NCBI GenBank assembly: GCA_017522345.1
Contig: JAFWZN010000126.1
Span: 1 to 33,841, forward strand
DNA length: 33,841 bases
Reading direction: 5' to 3'
From: Clostridia bacterium
GTDB lineage: Bacteria; Bacillota; Clostridia; Christensenellales; Aristaeellaceae
Positions within the stretch are counted from its first letter, which is position 1. Each line of letters begins with the position of its first letter. This document shows positions 14,599-22,669 of this stretch, piece after piece. The notes under the pieces are model-generated. The model did not search any database and had not been told where the DNA came from. It saw only the letters and a list, made by a program, of their open reading frames with translations. A program made the translations under genes and the position numbers.

Positions 14599-16047
14599 AT
14601 GTTAGAGATCAAAAACGTAAAGCTCACCCGCGACGCCTTTGAATGGCAGCGCAAAACCGTACTCGGACAGTGGGCGACCGGCAAGGACGTGTCCTTTGAC
14701 GAAGCCGTGAAATATCAGCAGGCCATCCCTCAGGAAAAGCGTTTTTCCGCAAAGCTCTTAAAAGCGAAAAACGAAAACCGCACCCTTATTCAGCCCCGCG
14801 CAGGCGTTCCGCTGATTGAGAATCACATCAAGCTCATGCAGTACCTTCAAAACGAAGGCGAAGCCGATCTTCTCCCCACCACCATCGACAGCTACACCCG
14901 CTTGAACCGCTACGAAGAGGCCGAAAACGGCATCCGCGAATCCGCCAAGCAGAACATGGCGATGCTCAACGGCTTCCCCGCCGTCAACCACGGCGTTGCC
15001 GGCTGCCGCAGAGTAACCGAAGCGGTCAAAATCCCGATTCAGGTCCGCCACGGAACCCCCGACGCGCGTCTGCTTGCGGAAATCACGCTGGCCGGCGGCT
15101 TCACCAGCTACGAGGGCGGCGGAATTTCCTACAACATTCCCTATGCCAAGAGCGTTCCGCTGGACAGAAGCATTCAGGACTGGATGTATGTCGACCGCCT
15201 GATCGGTCTTTATGAAGAAATGGGCATCCGCATCAACCGCGAGCCCTTCGGCCCTTTGACCGGCACGCTCGTTCCCCCGTTTATGAGCCATGCCGTCGCC
15301 ATCATCGAAGCGTTACTCGCCGCCGAGCAGGGCGTTAAGAGCATCACCGTCGGCTACGGCCAGCTGGGCAACCTCATTCAGGACGTCGCCGCCATCCGCA
15401 CGCTTGAAGCGCTCACAAACGAATACCTTGAAAAATACGGCTACACCGGCTGCGAAGTCACGACCGTTTTCCATCAGTGGATGGGCGGCTTCCCGCAGGA
15501 CGAAGCGAAGGCTTTCGGCGTAATCAGCTGGGGCAGCGCCGCCGCCGCGATCTCTCACGCCACCAAGGTTATCGTAAAAACTCCCCACGAGGCGATGGGC
15601 GTTCCCACCATGGAAGCCAACGCGCAGGGTCTCAGATGCACCAAGCAGCTCATCTCCATGCTGCGTGATCAGTTCCTGCCCGAAAATGTGCTTAAAACCG
15701 AAATGGAAGTCATCTCCGCCGAAACCCGCGCCATCGTCGACAAGGTTTTTGAGCTCGGCGAGGGCGATATCGCAGTCGGTGCAGTCCGCGCGTTCCAGGC
15801 AGGCGTTCTGGACGTTCCCTTTGCGCCCAGCCGTTTCAATGCCGGAAAGATTCTGCCTGCCCGTGACAACGAAGGCGCGGTTCGCCTCTTAGAGTGCGCC
15901 AATCTCCCCTTCTCCTCTGACCTTAAGGCTTTCCACAAGGATAAGATCCTTGAACGCGCCAAGGCGGAGAAGAGAGACGTATCCTTCCAGCTGGTTATCG
16001 ACGACATTTATGCCATTTCCAAGGGCCGCCTCGTAGGCCGTCCCTGA
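14599..16047 (+). CDS. glmE: Glutamate mutase, catalytic epsilon (E) subunit
   Basis: 482 residues, the usual length (483 in Clostridium cochlearium). The TIM-barrel subunit holds glutamate and the adenosyl group above the GlmS-bound cobalamin. Signatures: [18 protein letters not shown] (substrate arginine region), [47 protein letters not shown] (with the essential Glu) and [20 protein letters not shown]. The ATG at 14599 has AAGGAG 11 bp upstream, inside the end of glmL. The 3' end adjoins the mal ribosome binding site. The match to the family is full length with no gaps apparent. Confidence 0.96.
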   Translation: MLEIKNVKLTRDAFEWQRKTVLGQWATGKDVSFDEAVKYQQAIPQEKRFSAKLLKAKNENRTLIQPRAGVPLIENHIKLMQYLQNEGEADLLPTTIDSYTRLNRYEEAENGIRESAKQNMAMLNGFPAVNHGVAGCRRVTEAVKIPIQVRHGTPDARLLAEITLAGGFTSYEGGGISYNIPYAKSVPLDRSIQDWMYVDRLIGLYEEMGIRINREPFGPLTGTLVPPFMSHAVAIIEALLAAEQGVKSITVGYGQLGNLIQDVAAIRTLEALTNEYLEKYGYTGCEVTTVFHQWMGGFPQDEAKAFGVISWGSAAAAISHATKVIVKTPHEAMGVPTMEANAQGLRCTKQLISMLRDQFLPENVLKTEMEVISAETRAIVDKVFELGEGDIAVGAVRAFQAGVLDVPFAPSRFNAGKILPARDNEGAVRLLECANLPFSSDLKAFHKDKILERAKAEKRDVSFQLVIDDIYAISKGRLVGRP

Positions 16048-16064
16048 TGTACGGAGGAAAAAAC

Positions 16065-17309
16065 ATGAAAATTATTGACGTAATCTGCGCCAAAGCGCGC
16101 ACCGGCTTCTACTTTGACGATCAGCGCGCCATCAAAAAGGGCGCAAAGGCCGACGGTTCCGCCTATTTCGGAACGCCCGTCACCCCCGGTTTCACCGCCG
16201 TTCGTCAGGCGGGCGAAGCCATCTCCGTTCTTCTGGTTCTTGAAGACGGCCAGATTGCCCACGGCGACTGCGCGGCGGTTCAGTATTCCGGCGCAGGCGG
16301 ACGCGATCCCCTGTTCCTTGCCAACGATTTTATTCCGATCATCGAAAAGCACGTAAAGCCCATGCTCGTCGGCCGCGAAGCGGACTCCTTCCGCAAGCTC
16401 GCCGGTGAAGCCGAAAACATTCTGGTGGACGGAAAGCGCCTGCACACCGCCATCCGCTACGGCGTTTCTCAGGCGATTTTAGACGCAGTTGCCAAGGCGA
16501 ATCACAAGATGATGTGCGAAGTCGTAGCGGACGAATACGGCCTCACCGTCTCCGATACGCCCGTTCCCGTGTTCACTCAGTCCGGCGACCAGCGTTATGA
16601 CAACGCCGACAAGATGATCATGAAGGGCGCGGCGGTTCTCCCCCATGCGCTGATTAACAACGTTCAGACCAAGCTCGGCGAAAACGGCGAAAAGCTGCTT
16701 GCCTACGTCGAGTGGCTGCGCGACAGAATTCTCGCTCTGCGCACCGACGAAAATTATCTTCCCGTTCTTCACATCGACGTATACGGCACCATCGGCGCGT
16801 GGCTCGGAAACGACAACTATTCCGCCATGGCCGACTACATCGAAAAGTTAGGCGAAGCCGCAAAGCCCTTCCACCTCCGCATTGAAGGCCCGATGGACTC
16901 CGAGGAGCACGAAAAGCAGATCACGGATCTTAGCAACTTAACCAAGCTCATCGACGAAAGACACATCGACGTAGAGCTCGTTGCCGACGAATGGTGCAAT
17001 ACCTTGGAAGACGTCATCGAGTTCACTGACCGCCACGCCGGTCACATGGCCCAGATCAAGACCCCCGACCTCGGCGGCATTCAGAACACCATCGAAGCGG
17101 TTCTGTACTGCAAGGCCCACGGCATGGGCGCTTATCAGGGCGGCACCTGCAACGAAACCGACAGAAGCGCGCAGGTCTGCGTACACGCCGCCATGGCGAC
17201 TCAGCCGGTTCAGATTCTCGCCAAGCCCGGCATGGGCGTAGACGAAGGCTTCATGATCGTCTACAATGAAATGCAGAGAATTCTGGCTGTAAAAGCGGCA
17301 AGAAAGTAA
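16065..17309 (+). CDS. mal: Methylaspartate ammonia-lyase
   Basis: 414 residues (413 in Clostridium tetanomorphum), an enolase-superfamily enzyme that removes ammonia from 3-methylaspartate to give mesaconate. Catalytic residues align: His194 in LPHALINNV and Lys332 in QIKTPDLGG, with Mg ligands D238 (HIDVYGTIG), E274 (RIEGPMD) and D308 (VADEWCNT). N-terminal GFYFDDQRAIKKGA and HGDCAAVQYSGAGGRDPLF are family hallmarks. I start at ATG 16065 with CGGAGGAA upstream; an ATG at 16047 is in frame but is preceded by glmE coding sequence and gives six non-conserved residues. Last gene of the glm operon, followed by a strong hairpin. Confidence 0.97.
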   Translation: MKIIDVICAKARTGFYFDDQRAIKKGAKADGSAYFGTPVTPGFTAVRQAGEAISVLLVLEDGQIAHGDCAAVQYSGAGGRDPLFLANDFIPIIEKHVKPMLVGREADSFRKLAGEAENILVDGKRLHTAIRYGVSQAILDAVAKANHKMMCEVVADEYGLTVSDTPVPVFTQSGDQRYDNADKMIMKGAAVLPHALINNVQTKLGENGEKLLAYVEWLRDRILALRTDENYLPVLHIDVYGTIGAWLGNDNYSAMADYIEKLGEAAKPFHLRIEGPMDSEEHEKQITDLSNLTKLIDERHIDVELVADEWCNTLEDVIEFTDRHAGHMAQIKTPDLGGIQNTIEAVLYCKAHGMGAYQGGTCNETDRSAQVCVHAAMATQPVQILAKPGMGVDEGFMIVYNEMQRILAVKAARK

Positions 17310-17316
17310 AAAGCAA

Positions 17317-17358
17317 AAATCCGGGGCAGCCTCATGCAAAAGAGGCTGCCCCGGATTT
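17317..17358 (+). terminator. Strong hairpin terminator after mal
   Basis: A perfect 17-bp stem (17317-17333 with 17342-17358) around an 8-nt loop, centred on GGGGCAGCCTC. The T-tract is short (ATTTGT), so efficiency rests on the very stable stem. It closes the glutamate mutase operon. Confidence 0.8.
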
Positions 17359-17371
17359 GTCCTACATCCAA

Positions 17372-17397
17372 AGGCCTTCCCCTTGAAGGGAAAGGCT
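17372..17397. repeat. Imperfect hairpin resembling a dispersed clostridial extragenic repeat
   Basis: CCTTCCCCTTGAAGGGAAAGG forms an imperfect stem-loop (AGGCCTTCCC 17372-17381 against GGGAAAGGCT 17388-17397, two mismatches). The CTTCCCCTTG-A-GGGAA core resembles repeats that recur between genes in many Clostridia genomes. Only one copy is visible here, so repetition is recalled, not shown. Confidence 0.4.
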
Positions 17398-17431
17398 AGG
17401 GACAGTTGGTTACGACCCGCTGCCCCTTTTG

Positions 17432-17923
17432 TTATCTCAATTTCATTTCATAATACAGATAATCGCCCGAAAACGCAGATTCATCCTTATTTTCTTCGCG
17501 CCTTACAAGTTCAAAACCGACGCTTTCATAATTATACCGTGCAATCAGGTTTGCATTCGTGCTCACGATAATCTTTTGGGGATTCAGGCGCTCCTTAATC
17601 CTTCTTACGGCCTCGCTGAGCTGTTTTTTTCCGAAGCCCTTCCCCTTGAATTTCGTCAGAATGCAGTTGTGCCCGATGATCACGTACTTAGGCGCGTTTC
17701 GCGGATCCCACGAAATATGGCCGATGGGCTTTCCGTCCAAACACGTTACAAAGCCGCAGGCAGCAAGAACCTTTTCATTGTCGAAGAAAAAATCATCGTA
17801 CTGCGCCCATTGTGCGGAAAACAGTTTCTCCCATCTTTGATCGAAGGAATACGCATCCGAAAGCTGCTTAATCAGCGTTCCTCTGGGAAAAAGATTCATC
17901 GGGACAAACTCGATTTCGCCCAC
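17432..17923 (-). CDS. GNAT-family N-acetyltransferase
   Basis: 163 residues from a GTG start. The acetyl-CoA loop is F-K-G-K-G-F-G (92-98) after a hydrophobic strand (YVIIGHNCILTK), followed by a helix and NLIARYNYESVGFEL, the C-terminal GNAT signature. Strand GKPIGHISWDPRN resembles uncharacterised clostridial acetyltransferases; the substrate is unknown. GGAGGA lies 8 bp before the GTG, and the GTG directly abuts the udk stop codon on the same strand, so the two genes are translationally coupled. Confidence 0.82.
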   Translation of the reverse strand: MGEIEFVPMNLFPRGTLIKQLSDAYSFDQRWEKLFSAQWAQYDDFFFDNEKVLAACGFVTCLDGKPIGHISWDPRNAPKYVIIGHNCILTKFKGKGFGKKQLSEAVRRIKERLNPQKIIVSTNANLIARYNYESVGFELVRREENKDESAFSGDYLYYEMKLR

Positions 17924-18541
17924 CTATTTGTCCTCCACCTGTCCGGCATTGATGTAGAAGGCCAGAATATCGCTGATTTTGGCGTTCTTTCCGCCGCCGG
18001 CTACGATCAGATCGGCGTATTCGATGTAGTTTTTGATGTATCTTTCATACATGGGTTTGACGGTAGACAGATACTGTTCGGCAATTCCGTTGATTTCACG
18101 GCCTCTGTGATTGATGTCTCGCTTGACTCTTCTTAATAGGCAGATGTCGGGATCGACGCGAATATAGATTTTAAAGTCCATCATATCGCGCAGGCGCTCG
18201 TCATAGAAGGCGTGAATGCCCTCGATAATCACGATATCCGCCGGGTGGATCATTTCATCGGTCGCATCGGCGCGGCGATGATTGGTATAATCATACTTTT
18301 TGCGCGTAATGCTCCTGCCTTCCGAAAGCTGTTTCATATCGTAAAGAAGCTCGTCATGCTCAAATACGCCGGGCTCGTCATAATTGATCTTTGCTCTTTC
18401 CTCAAACGGCAGATACGCGTGGTCGCGGTAATACGCATCCTGATTGATCAAAACCGCAGGCTTCGTAATCTTTTTTACAAGCTCCTCCGCAAGCGTGCTT
18501 TTTCCGCTGCCGCTCGCGCCGCAAATACCGATAATCAGCAT
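17924..18541 (-). CDS. udk: Uridine kinase (uridine/cytidine monophosphokinase family)
   Basis: 205 residues, normal for Udk. P-loop GASGSGKST (8-16), substrate motifs NQDAYYRDH, NYDEPGVFEHDELL and KYDYTNHRR, VIIEGIHAFYDERLRD (Walker B-like) and the lid RRVKRDINHRGR. It phosphorylates uridine and cytidine for pyrimidine salvage in the cytoplasm. The frame opens at 18574, but I start at the internal ATG (18541), which has AAGGAG 9 bp upstream and begins MLIIGICGASGSGKS as usual for the family. First gene of a two-gene unit with a GNAT protein. Confidence 0.92.
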   Translation of the reverse strand: MLIIGICGASGSGKSTLAEELVKKITKPAVLINQDAYYRDHAYLPFEERAKINYDEPGVFEHDELLYDMKQLSEGRSITRKKYDYTNHRRADATDEMIHPADIVIIEGIHAFYDERLRDMMDFKIYIRVDPDICLLRRVKRDINHRGREINGIAEQYLSTVKPMYERYIKNYIEYADLIVAGGGKNAKISDILAFYINAGQVEDK

Positions 18542-18573
18542 ATCTTTCGTCTCCTTTGTAATGCTTTTTTTCA

Positions 18574-18602
18574 ATAATACCAGATATGTTTCTGAAATTC
18601 AA
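18574..18602 (-). promoter_or_regulatory. Promoter of udk
   Basis: Minus strand TTGAAT (18602-18597), 17-bp spacer, TATTAT (18579-18574) with a TGG extension just before the -10. Confidence 0.7.
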
Positions 18603-18635
18603 GCAGGATTTACGTATCTTCCCCGAAACAGGCTA

Positions 18636-18662
18636 TTGAGTTTTAAAAAGACGTGCTATAAT
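18636..18662 (+). promoter_or_regulatory. Promoter of the AEC transporter gene
   Basis: TATAAT at 18657-18662 with TTGAGT at 18636-18641. The spacer is a short 15 bp, so the -35 assignment is uncertain. It is divergent from the udk promoter, with the -35 regions about 34 bp apart. Confidence 0.55.
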
Positions 18663-18694
18663 ACCGTTTATCAAATACAAAGGACAAAAAGGAA

Positions 18695-19621
18695 ATGACT
18701 GTTCAGATTGCCTTTACCAATGTTCTTATGACGCTTTTTTATATTCTGCCCGGCTACGCGCTTTGCAAATTCAAAAAGGCCAGCGCGGATCACCTGTCAA
18801 CGCTGTCCGCCATTCTCATCTATTTCTGCGCGCCGTGCATGGTCTTAAACAACTTTCTGTCGCTTAAGTACTCCTTTGACAAGCTCATCGACATGGGCGT
18901 ATTTTTCGTATTTACGCTTATTCTTCAGGCGCTTTTCATGGGCGGAATCTACGTAATTTTCAAAAAGCGCTTTGCGGACAGCAAATACCGCATGCTGTCC
19001 ATCGCATCCGTCATGGGTAACGTGGGCTTTTTCGGCCTTCCGATTGTAAAGGCGCTTCTTCCGAATTCGCCGGAGGCATGGTGCTATTCATCAGTTTACC
19101 TGCTTTCGATGAACGTTCTTGTGTTCACAGTAGGTGTGTACTGCCTAACCGGCAAAAAGGAATCCATGACCATCAAGGCAGCAATCATCAACCCCACGAT
19201 TCTCGCGCTTCTTTTCTCACTGCCTTTATACATGCTGGGCGCGGGCGATTATACGCCTGAGCTGATTAAAAAAGCGCTTTCGCTTCTGTCCGACATGACA
19301 ACGCCCCTTTGCATGATGATATTGGGCATGCGCCTTGCAAAAGCGCCTCTTAAAACGCTTTTCTGCCGTCCTTTTGTATACGGCATCTGCTTATGCAAAC
19401 TCCTTCTTTATCCGCTTTTCTGCTGGGCGATCACCTGTTTTCTGCCCGTTTCGGACGCATTTAAATCGGCGCTTCTCATTCTTTCTGCCGCTCCCTGCGC
19501 CAGCATCATTCTGAACATGGCCGAAATGCATAAAAGCGAAACCGAAAACGCCGCCAACTGCGTGATGCTTTCAACGCTTTTGTGCTTTATGACCATTCCC
19601 GTAATTACACTTCTGATTTAA
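18695..19621 (+). CDS. AEC-family (auxin efflux carrier type) membrane transporter
   Basis: 308 residues with about ten hydrophobic spans in two halves, the AEC/bile-acid-transporter-like layout. Family landmarks: FYILPGYALCKFKK after helix 1, FCAPCMVLNNF, SVMGNVGFFGLPIVKALLP (the conserved N-x-G-F-x-G-x-P crossover segment), and in the second half LSDMTTPLCMMILGMRLA and LSAAPCASIILNMAEMH. Bacterial members carry malate, malonate or other carboxylates, and some are uncharacterised. With a glutamate fermentation cluster nearby, a carboxylate role is plausible but not shown. ATG preceded by AAAGGA-rich sequence; a thioesterase gene follows 13 bp later. Confidence 0.88.
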   Translation: MTVQIAFTNVLMTLFYILPGYALCKFKKASADHLSTLSAILIYFCAPCMVLNNFLSLKYSFDKLIDMGVFFVFTLILQALFMGGIYVIFKKRFADSKYRMLSIASVMGNVGFFGLPIVKALLPNSPEAWCYSSVYLLSMNVLVFTVGVYCLTGKKESMTIKAAIINPTILALLFSLPLYMLGAGDYTPELIKKALSLLSDMTTPLCMMILGMRLAKAPLKTLFCRPFVYGICLCKLLLYPLFCWAITCFLPVSDAFKSALLILSAAPCASIILNMAEMHKSETENAANCVMLSTLLCFMTIPVITLLI

Positions 19622-19634
19622 GGAGGAAGGCCTT

Positions 19635-20030
19635 ATGTCCAAGCTCGATGAAGCCCGCGCATTTTTCGCAAACGACCGCTATGCAACCCAAGCCACCGGC
19701 ATAGAAATAGACGAAATCGGCGAAAATTACGCCAAATGCTCGATGCGAATCACCGAAAACCATTTAAACGCGGTCGGTCACGTGATGGGCGGCGTCGCCT
19801 ACACGCTGGCGGATTTCGTGTTTGCCGTGTCCACAAACTTTGAAAAGCCCGCAACGGTCACAACCGTAAGCCAGATTTCCTATCTCGCTTCTCCCAAGGG
19901 AAAAATACTTTTCGGCGAGAGCAAATGCCTTAAGGACGGAAAGCGCAACTGCTTTTATGAAATTACAATCACAGACGATCTGGGCACAAAGGTCGCCGTC
20001 GTCATGACTTCGGGCGCGCATCTGGGATAA
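19635..20030 (+). CDS. PaaI-family hotdog thioesterase
   Basis: 131 residues of a single hotdog fold. The helix signature NHLNAVGHVMGGVAYTLADF carries the N...G-x-x-M-G-G...D pattern of the PaaI/YigI branch, which hydrolyses acyl-CoA or aryl-CoA thioesters; VTTVSQISYLASPKGKILFGESK is the typical core strand pair. The HG of the classical HGG motif is replaced by M-G-G. It is co-transcribed with the AEC transporter (AAGGAGG upstream of ATG), so one may handle an acid and the other its CoA ester. Substrate unknown. Confidence 0.86.
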   Translation: MSKLDEARAFFANDRYATQATGIEIDEIGENYAKCSMRITENHLNAVGHVMGGVAYTLADFVFAVSTNFEKPATVTTVSQISYLASPKGKILFGESKCLKDGKRNCFYEITITDDLGTKVAVVMTSGAHLG

Positions 20031-20053
20031 CCCGGGATACGCGCCCGATCATT

Positions 20054-21388
20054 TTACAGAACTGAGCTTTTTTCAAAGAACATAATGTAGTAAATCGGAA
20101 GATAGATTATTTTATCTTTAATGATAATCTGCCTCTCATTCGATACAACATAGGCTTTCTTTATGCGATAATCCTCATTTTGAGTAAATGTATTGAGTGC
20201 GCTGTGCACTGTATAGTCTTTTCCCGATTTCACTTCAATCGGGAAAACAGACAAACTGTCATAATCATCAATCAAATAGTCGACCTCACCCTTCGCACGG
20301 TTGTCGTAATAAAACAGCTTATGACCGTGCGCGATTAATTCCGAAGCAACTACGGTTTCGTAAACAGAACCCAGATTGATGCTCTTTTCATCATCAAGAA
20401 TTGCACGGATATTGTTTCCGTAAAGAACACCCGTCAATATACCGACATCGTTCAGATAAAGCTTTAAAAGATTCTTTCCGGCAGATTCAATCAACGGAAA
20501 CACGGGATTAGAAATTGCCTGCACATTCAGCGCAATTCCCGCGCTGATCAGGTATTCAAATTCATCTGAATAATCCTGAAATTTTTTTCCTTTTTTGTTT
20601 TCAATATTCTGTGCAATCACCCGTTTCTTCTTGTTTTCCATATTGGACGGGATCAAATCATAAATTCTTCGGATTTTTAGCTTATTCGCCTCGTCGTATT
20701 TTGAAGCATCCACCTGATAATACTCGCGGATTTCGCTTTGGATCTCTCTTACAGATTGAATATTCTTTTCACTCAGATAAACATTGACGGCATCAGGAAG
20801 TCCACCGACAAGCAAATACTTCCTGAACAAATCCATCATTTTATTATGTGTCGCTTCATCCAAAGGCTGCAAACATTTAAACTTTTTTTTCATGGCGGAA
20901 ATGGCAATTTCGTTCATTCCGTTGGCATATAGAAATTCCTCAAAATCCAACGGAAACATTCTCACCTTTCGGATGCTTCCCATTGGAATTGAAGTTGTCT
21001 CGGAAAGCGTAACGCCTAAAAGCGAACCGCTCGCTACATACGTGTATTTGTCATCCTGCGATAGAAATTTAAGAAGCGTCATCAGATGAGGATATGCCTG
21101 TATCTCATCAATGAAAATCAAGGTATTTTTCTTGTCCTTCATTTTTGCGCCTTCAAGCATACTGACCTGAAGATAGAAATCTTCCACCGTTTTCACATTT
21201 GCGAAAAGCCGCATGCCCAACAGGTCTTCAACCATATTAAGTTCAATATAGTTTTCAAACATTCTTTTTCCAACCCGGCGAACAATAAATGTTTTGCCGA
21301 CCTGACGCGCTCCATCGATCAAAAGGATTCTTTTTGAGTCACTCTGAAAATGCTTTTCGATGAGCCCTTCAATCTTACGATACAGCAT
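20054..21388 (-). CDS. AAA ATPase with DUF4143 and nuclease-like C-terminal domain
   Basis: 444 residues. Walker A GARQVGKT near residue 30 and Walker B TLIFIDEIQAYPHLMTLLKF belong to the AAA_14 family. The C-terminal third matches DUF4143 and ends in GEVDYLIDDYDSLSVFPIEVKSG, a D...ExK pattern like the PD-(D/E)xK nuclease fold. Such proteins are abundant in gut anaerobes, often in many copies, and their role is unknown; links to DNA maintenance, phage or toxin modules are speculative. It is a single-gene unit, visibly AT-richer than its neighbours, which suggests horizontal transfer. GGGGGGA precedes the ATG. Its promoter lies among 33-bp-spaced repeats. Confidence 0.88.
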   Translation of the reverse strand: MLYRKIEGLIEKHFQSDSKRILLIDGARQVGKTFIVRRVGKRMFENYIELNMVEDLLGMRLFANVKTVEDFYLQVSMLEGAKMKDKKNTLIFIDEIQAYPHLMTLLKFLSQDDKYTYVASGSLLGVTLSETTSIPMGSIRKVRMFPLDFEEFLYANGMNEIAISAMKKKFKCLQPLDEATHNKMMDLFRKYLLVGGLPDAVNVYLSEKNIQSVREIQSEIREYYQVDASKYDEANKLKIRRIYDLIPSNMENKKKRVIAQNIENKKGKKFQDYSDEFEYLISAGIALNVQAISNPVFPLIESAGKNLLKLYLNDVGILTGVLYGNNIRAILDDEKSINLGSVYETVVASELIAHGHKLFYYDNRAKGEVDYLIDDYDSLSVFPIEVKSGKDYTVHSALNTFTQNEDYRIKKAYVVSNERQIIIKDKIIYLPIYYIMFFEKSSVL

Positions 21389-21404
21389 TGCAGTCCCCCC
21401 AGTA

Positions 21405-21481
21405 CACTTTTCAATAAAATTATATCACGCACATCTCCACTTTTCAATACTTTTCATGTGTGATTTTATTCACTTTTCAAT
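21405..21481. repeat. Three direct repeats at exact 33-bp spacing at the AAA/DUF4143 promoter
   Basis: CACTTTTCAAT occurs at 21405-21415, 21438-21448 and 21471-21481, each start 33 bp from the last. A fourth partial copy (TACTTTTCAT) follows at about 21449. The copies flank and overlap the promoter of the ATPase gene: the first lies in the leader and the second contains the -35. Identical 11-mers at about three helical turns suggest a regulator binding on one face. Confidence 0.8.
21419..21447 (-). promoter_or_regulatory. Promoter of the AAA/DUF4143 gene
   Basis: Minus strand TTGAAA (21447-21442), 17-bp spacer, TATAAT (21424-21419). The -35 lies within the middle repeat copy. Confidence 0.8.
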
Positions 21482-21483
21482 GT

Positions 21484-21514
21484 AAAAGACGCCGAAAATT
21501 CCTTTCCCGGCGTC
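21484..21514 (-). terminator. Terminator of the GH95-sulfatase-transglutaminase operon
   Basis: Minus strand GACGCCG and CGGCGTC (complements of 21508-21514 and 21488-21494) form a 7-bp stem with 13-nt loop followed by TTTTAC. It lies about 34 bp after the transglutaminase-like gene. Confidence 0.75.
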
Positions 21515-21547
21515 CTTTGTAAACTTATTTTCTAAAAGACATCCATT

Positions 21548-22657
21548 TTACATTTCCCAGAATTCTACGTCGTTATAGACAAAACTCTTTTTTTGTCCTT
21601 CGCGGAATTTTTCCGTGGGATAGCATTGAGGAATCAGTTCAATGTAATCGGAAGATTCCGTTTTACCGTCCACGCCCTCTTTATGAAGCGTACATCTTGC
21701 AAAGCGAAGCGTATTCTTGATCATGTACGCACGATGATCATCTTTGTCAAATCCCATTCCGTTATAGCTTGCTTTGTCGTTTGCGTAAATCTCTTCGTCC
21801 GACAAAAGCATTTCCCGAAGGCGCGGAAGGGACACATATTCGCCGTCTTTGTCCATCAGATACAGCCGCCATGTAGGATCCAGCATCACGCGCTTTCCGG
21901 ACGGAAGCAGACAATCCACAACCACATGGCAATCGTTGAACGGATCTTCATAAGGCATGCATGTGATGTGTCTTGCCTTTACGCCGTTCAAGCGCAGAAG
22001 CGAAGCCAGCAGTATCGCGAGCCCCCTGCAGTTGGATTTCATATTGTTTCCTTCCATAAAGGAAATCAAATCGGAAATCATCTTTCCATATCCCATGCCG
22101 CCGCTTCCGTTGTGACCAAAGTGGTCGCAAACGAAATCAAGGAGTCTGAAAACAATATCATCCGCCGATTTGTCCATGCCTTTCACATAATCGGAATAAT
22201 GATATTTTTCAAGAATTTCCGGAACCTCGCCATTCAAAACGAATTCATCTTTGACATTCAAATGAAATGATCGGTCATAGTCTGCACATTGGTTTAGAAG
22301 TTCAGCCCGCGTTTTACCGGATAACTCCACAAAGATTTCCGTAGGCTCGTATCTGAAAGGCGCGTCCTCCGGCGTATCGTCTATTTTATTATATCGAACT
22401 TCCGTCCTGTTTCCGAATTGCGTGTAATAACCTGAAATACAGCCGTCAACAAATGAAACGCAATACACCATTCGGTAATACTCATCATTGATTTCGTAGA
22501 ACAGATTTCCGCCTTTTTCATACACGCAATTCGGTTCGAAATTGAAGTGCCCGCTTGTCTCAAACGACATTTTCATTCGAAGCGGCGTTTCATCAAAGAT
22601 ATTGATGGTTTCGGCCATATCCACATTGTACCATTTGCCAACCATTCTTTTATCCAT
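21548..22657 (-). CDS. Transglutaminase-like cysteine protease-fold protein
   Basis: 369 residues without a signal peptide. A transglutaminase-like core has the full Cys-His-Asp triad: C210 in KSNCRGLAILLASLLRLNG, H244 in NDCHVVVD and D260 in VMLDPTWR. In bacteria this fold serves as protease, amidase or peptide-processing enzyme more often than as a cross-linker. The first ~100 residues (MVGKWYN..., alternating strands) look like a separate lipocalin-like beta domain. It is the last gene of an operon with a sulfatase and a GH95 enzyme (12-bp gap), so a glycopeptide-related substrate is a reasonable guess. ATG preceded by GGGGGAAAG. Confidence 0.78.
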   Translation of the reverse strand: MDKRMVGKWYNVDMAETINIFDETPLRMKMSFETSGHFNFEPNCVYEKGGNLFYEINDEYYRMVYCVSFVDGCISGYYTQFGNRTEVRYNKIDDTPEDAPFRYEPTEIFVELSGKTRAELLNQCADYDRSFHLNVKDEFVLNGEVPEILEKYHYSDYVKGMDKSADDIVFRLLDFVCDHFGHNGSGGMGYGKMISDLISFMEGNNMKSNCRGLAILLASLLRLNGVKARHITCMPYEDPFNDCHVVVDCLLPSGKRVMLDPTWRLYLMDKDGEYVSLPRLREMLLSDEEIYANDKASYNGMGFDKDDHRAYMIKNTLRFARCTLHKEGVDGKTESSDYIELIPQCYPTEKFREGQKKSFVYNDVEFWEM

Positions 22658-22669
22658 ACTTTCCCCCTG

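Noticed and set aside
17429..18136. Plus-strand open frame of about 235 codons across the GNAT and udk genes
   Set aside because: It crosses two recognisable minus-strand genes and encodes no known domain.
20054..21388. AAA/DUF4143 protein as a confirmed defence gene
   Set aside because: The domain family is widespread and uncharacterised. No adjacent effector or partner supports calling it a defence system.
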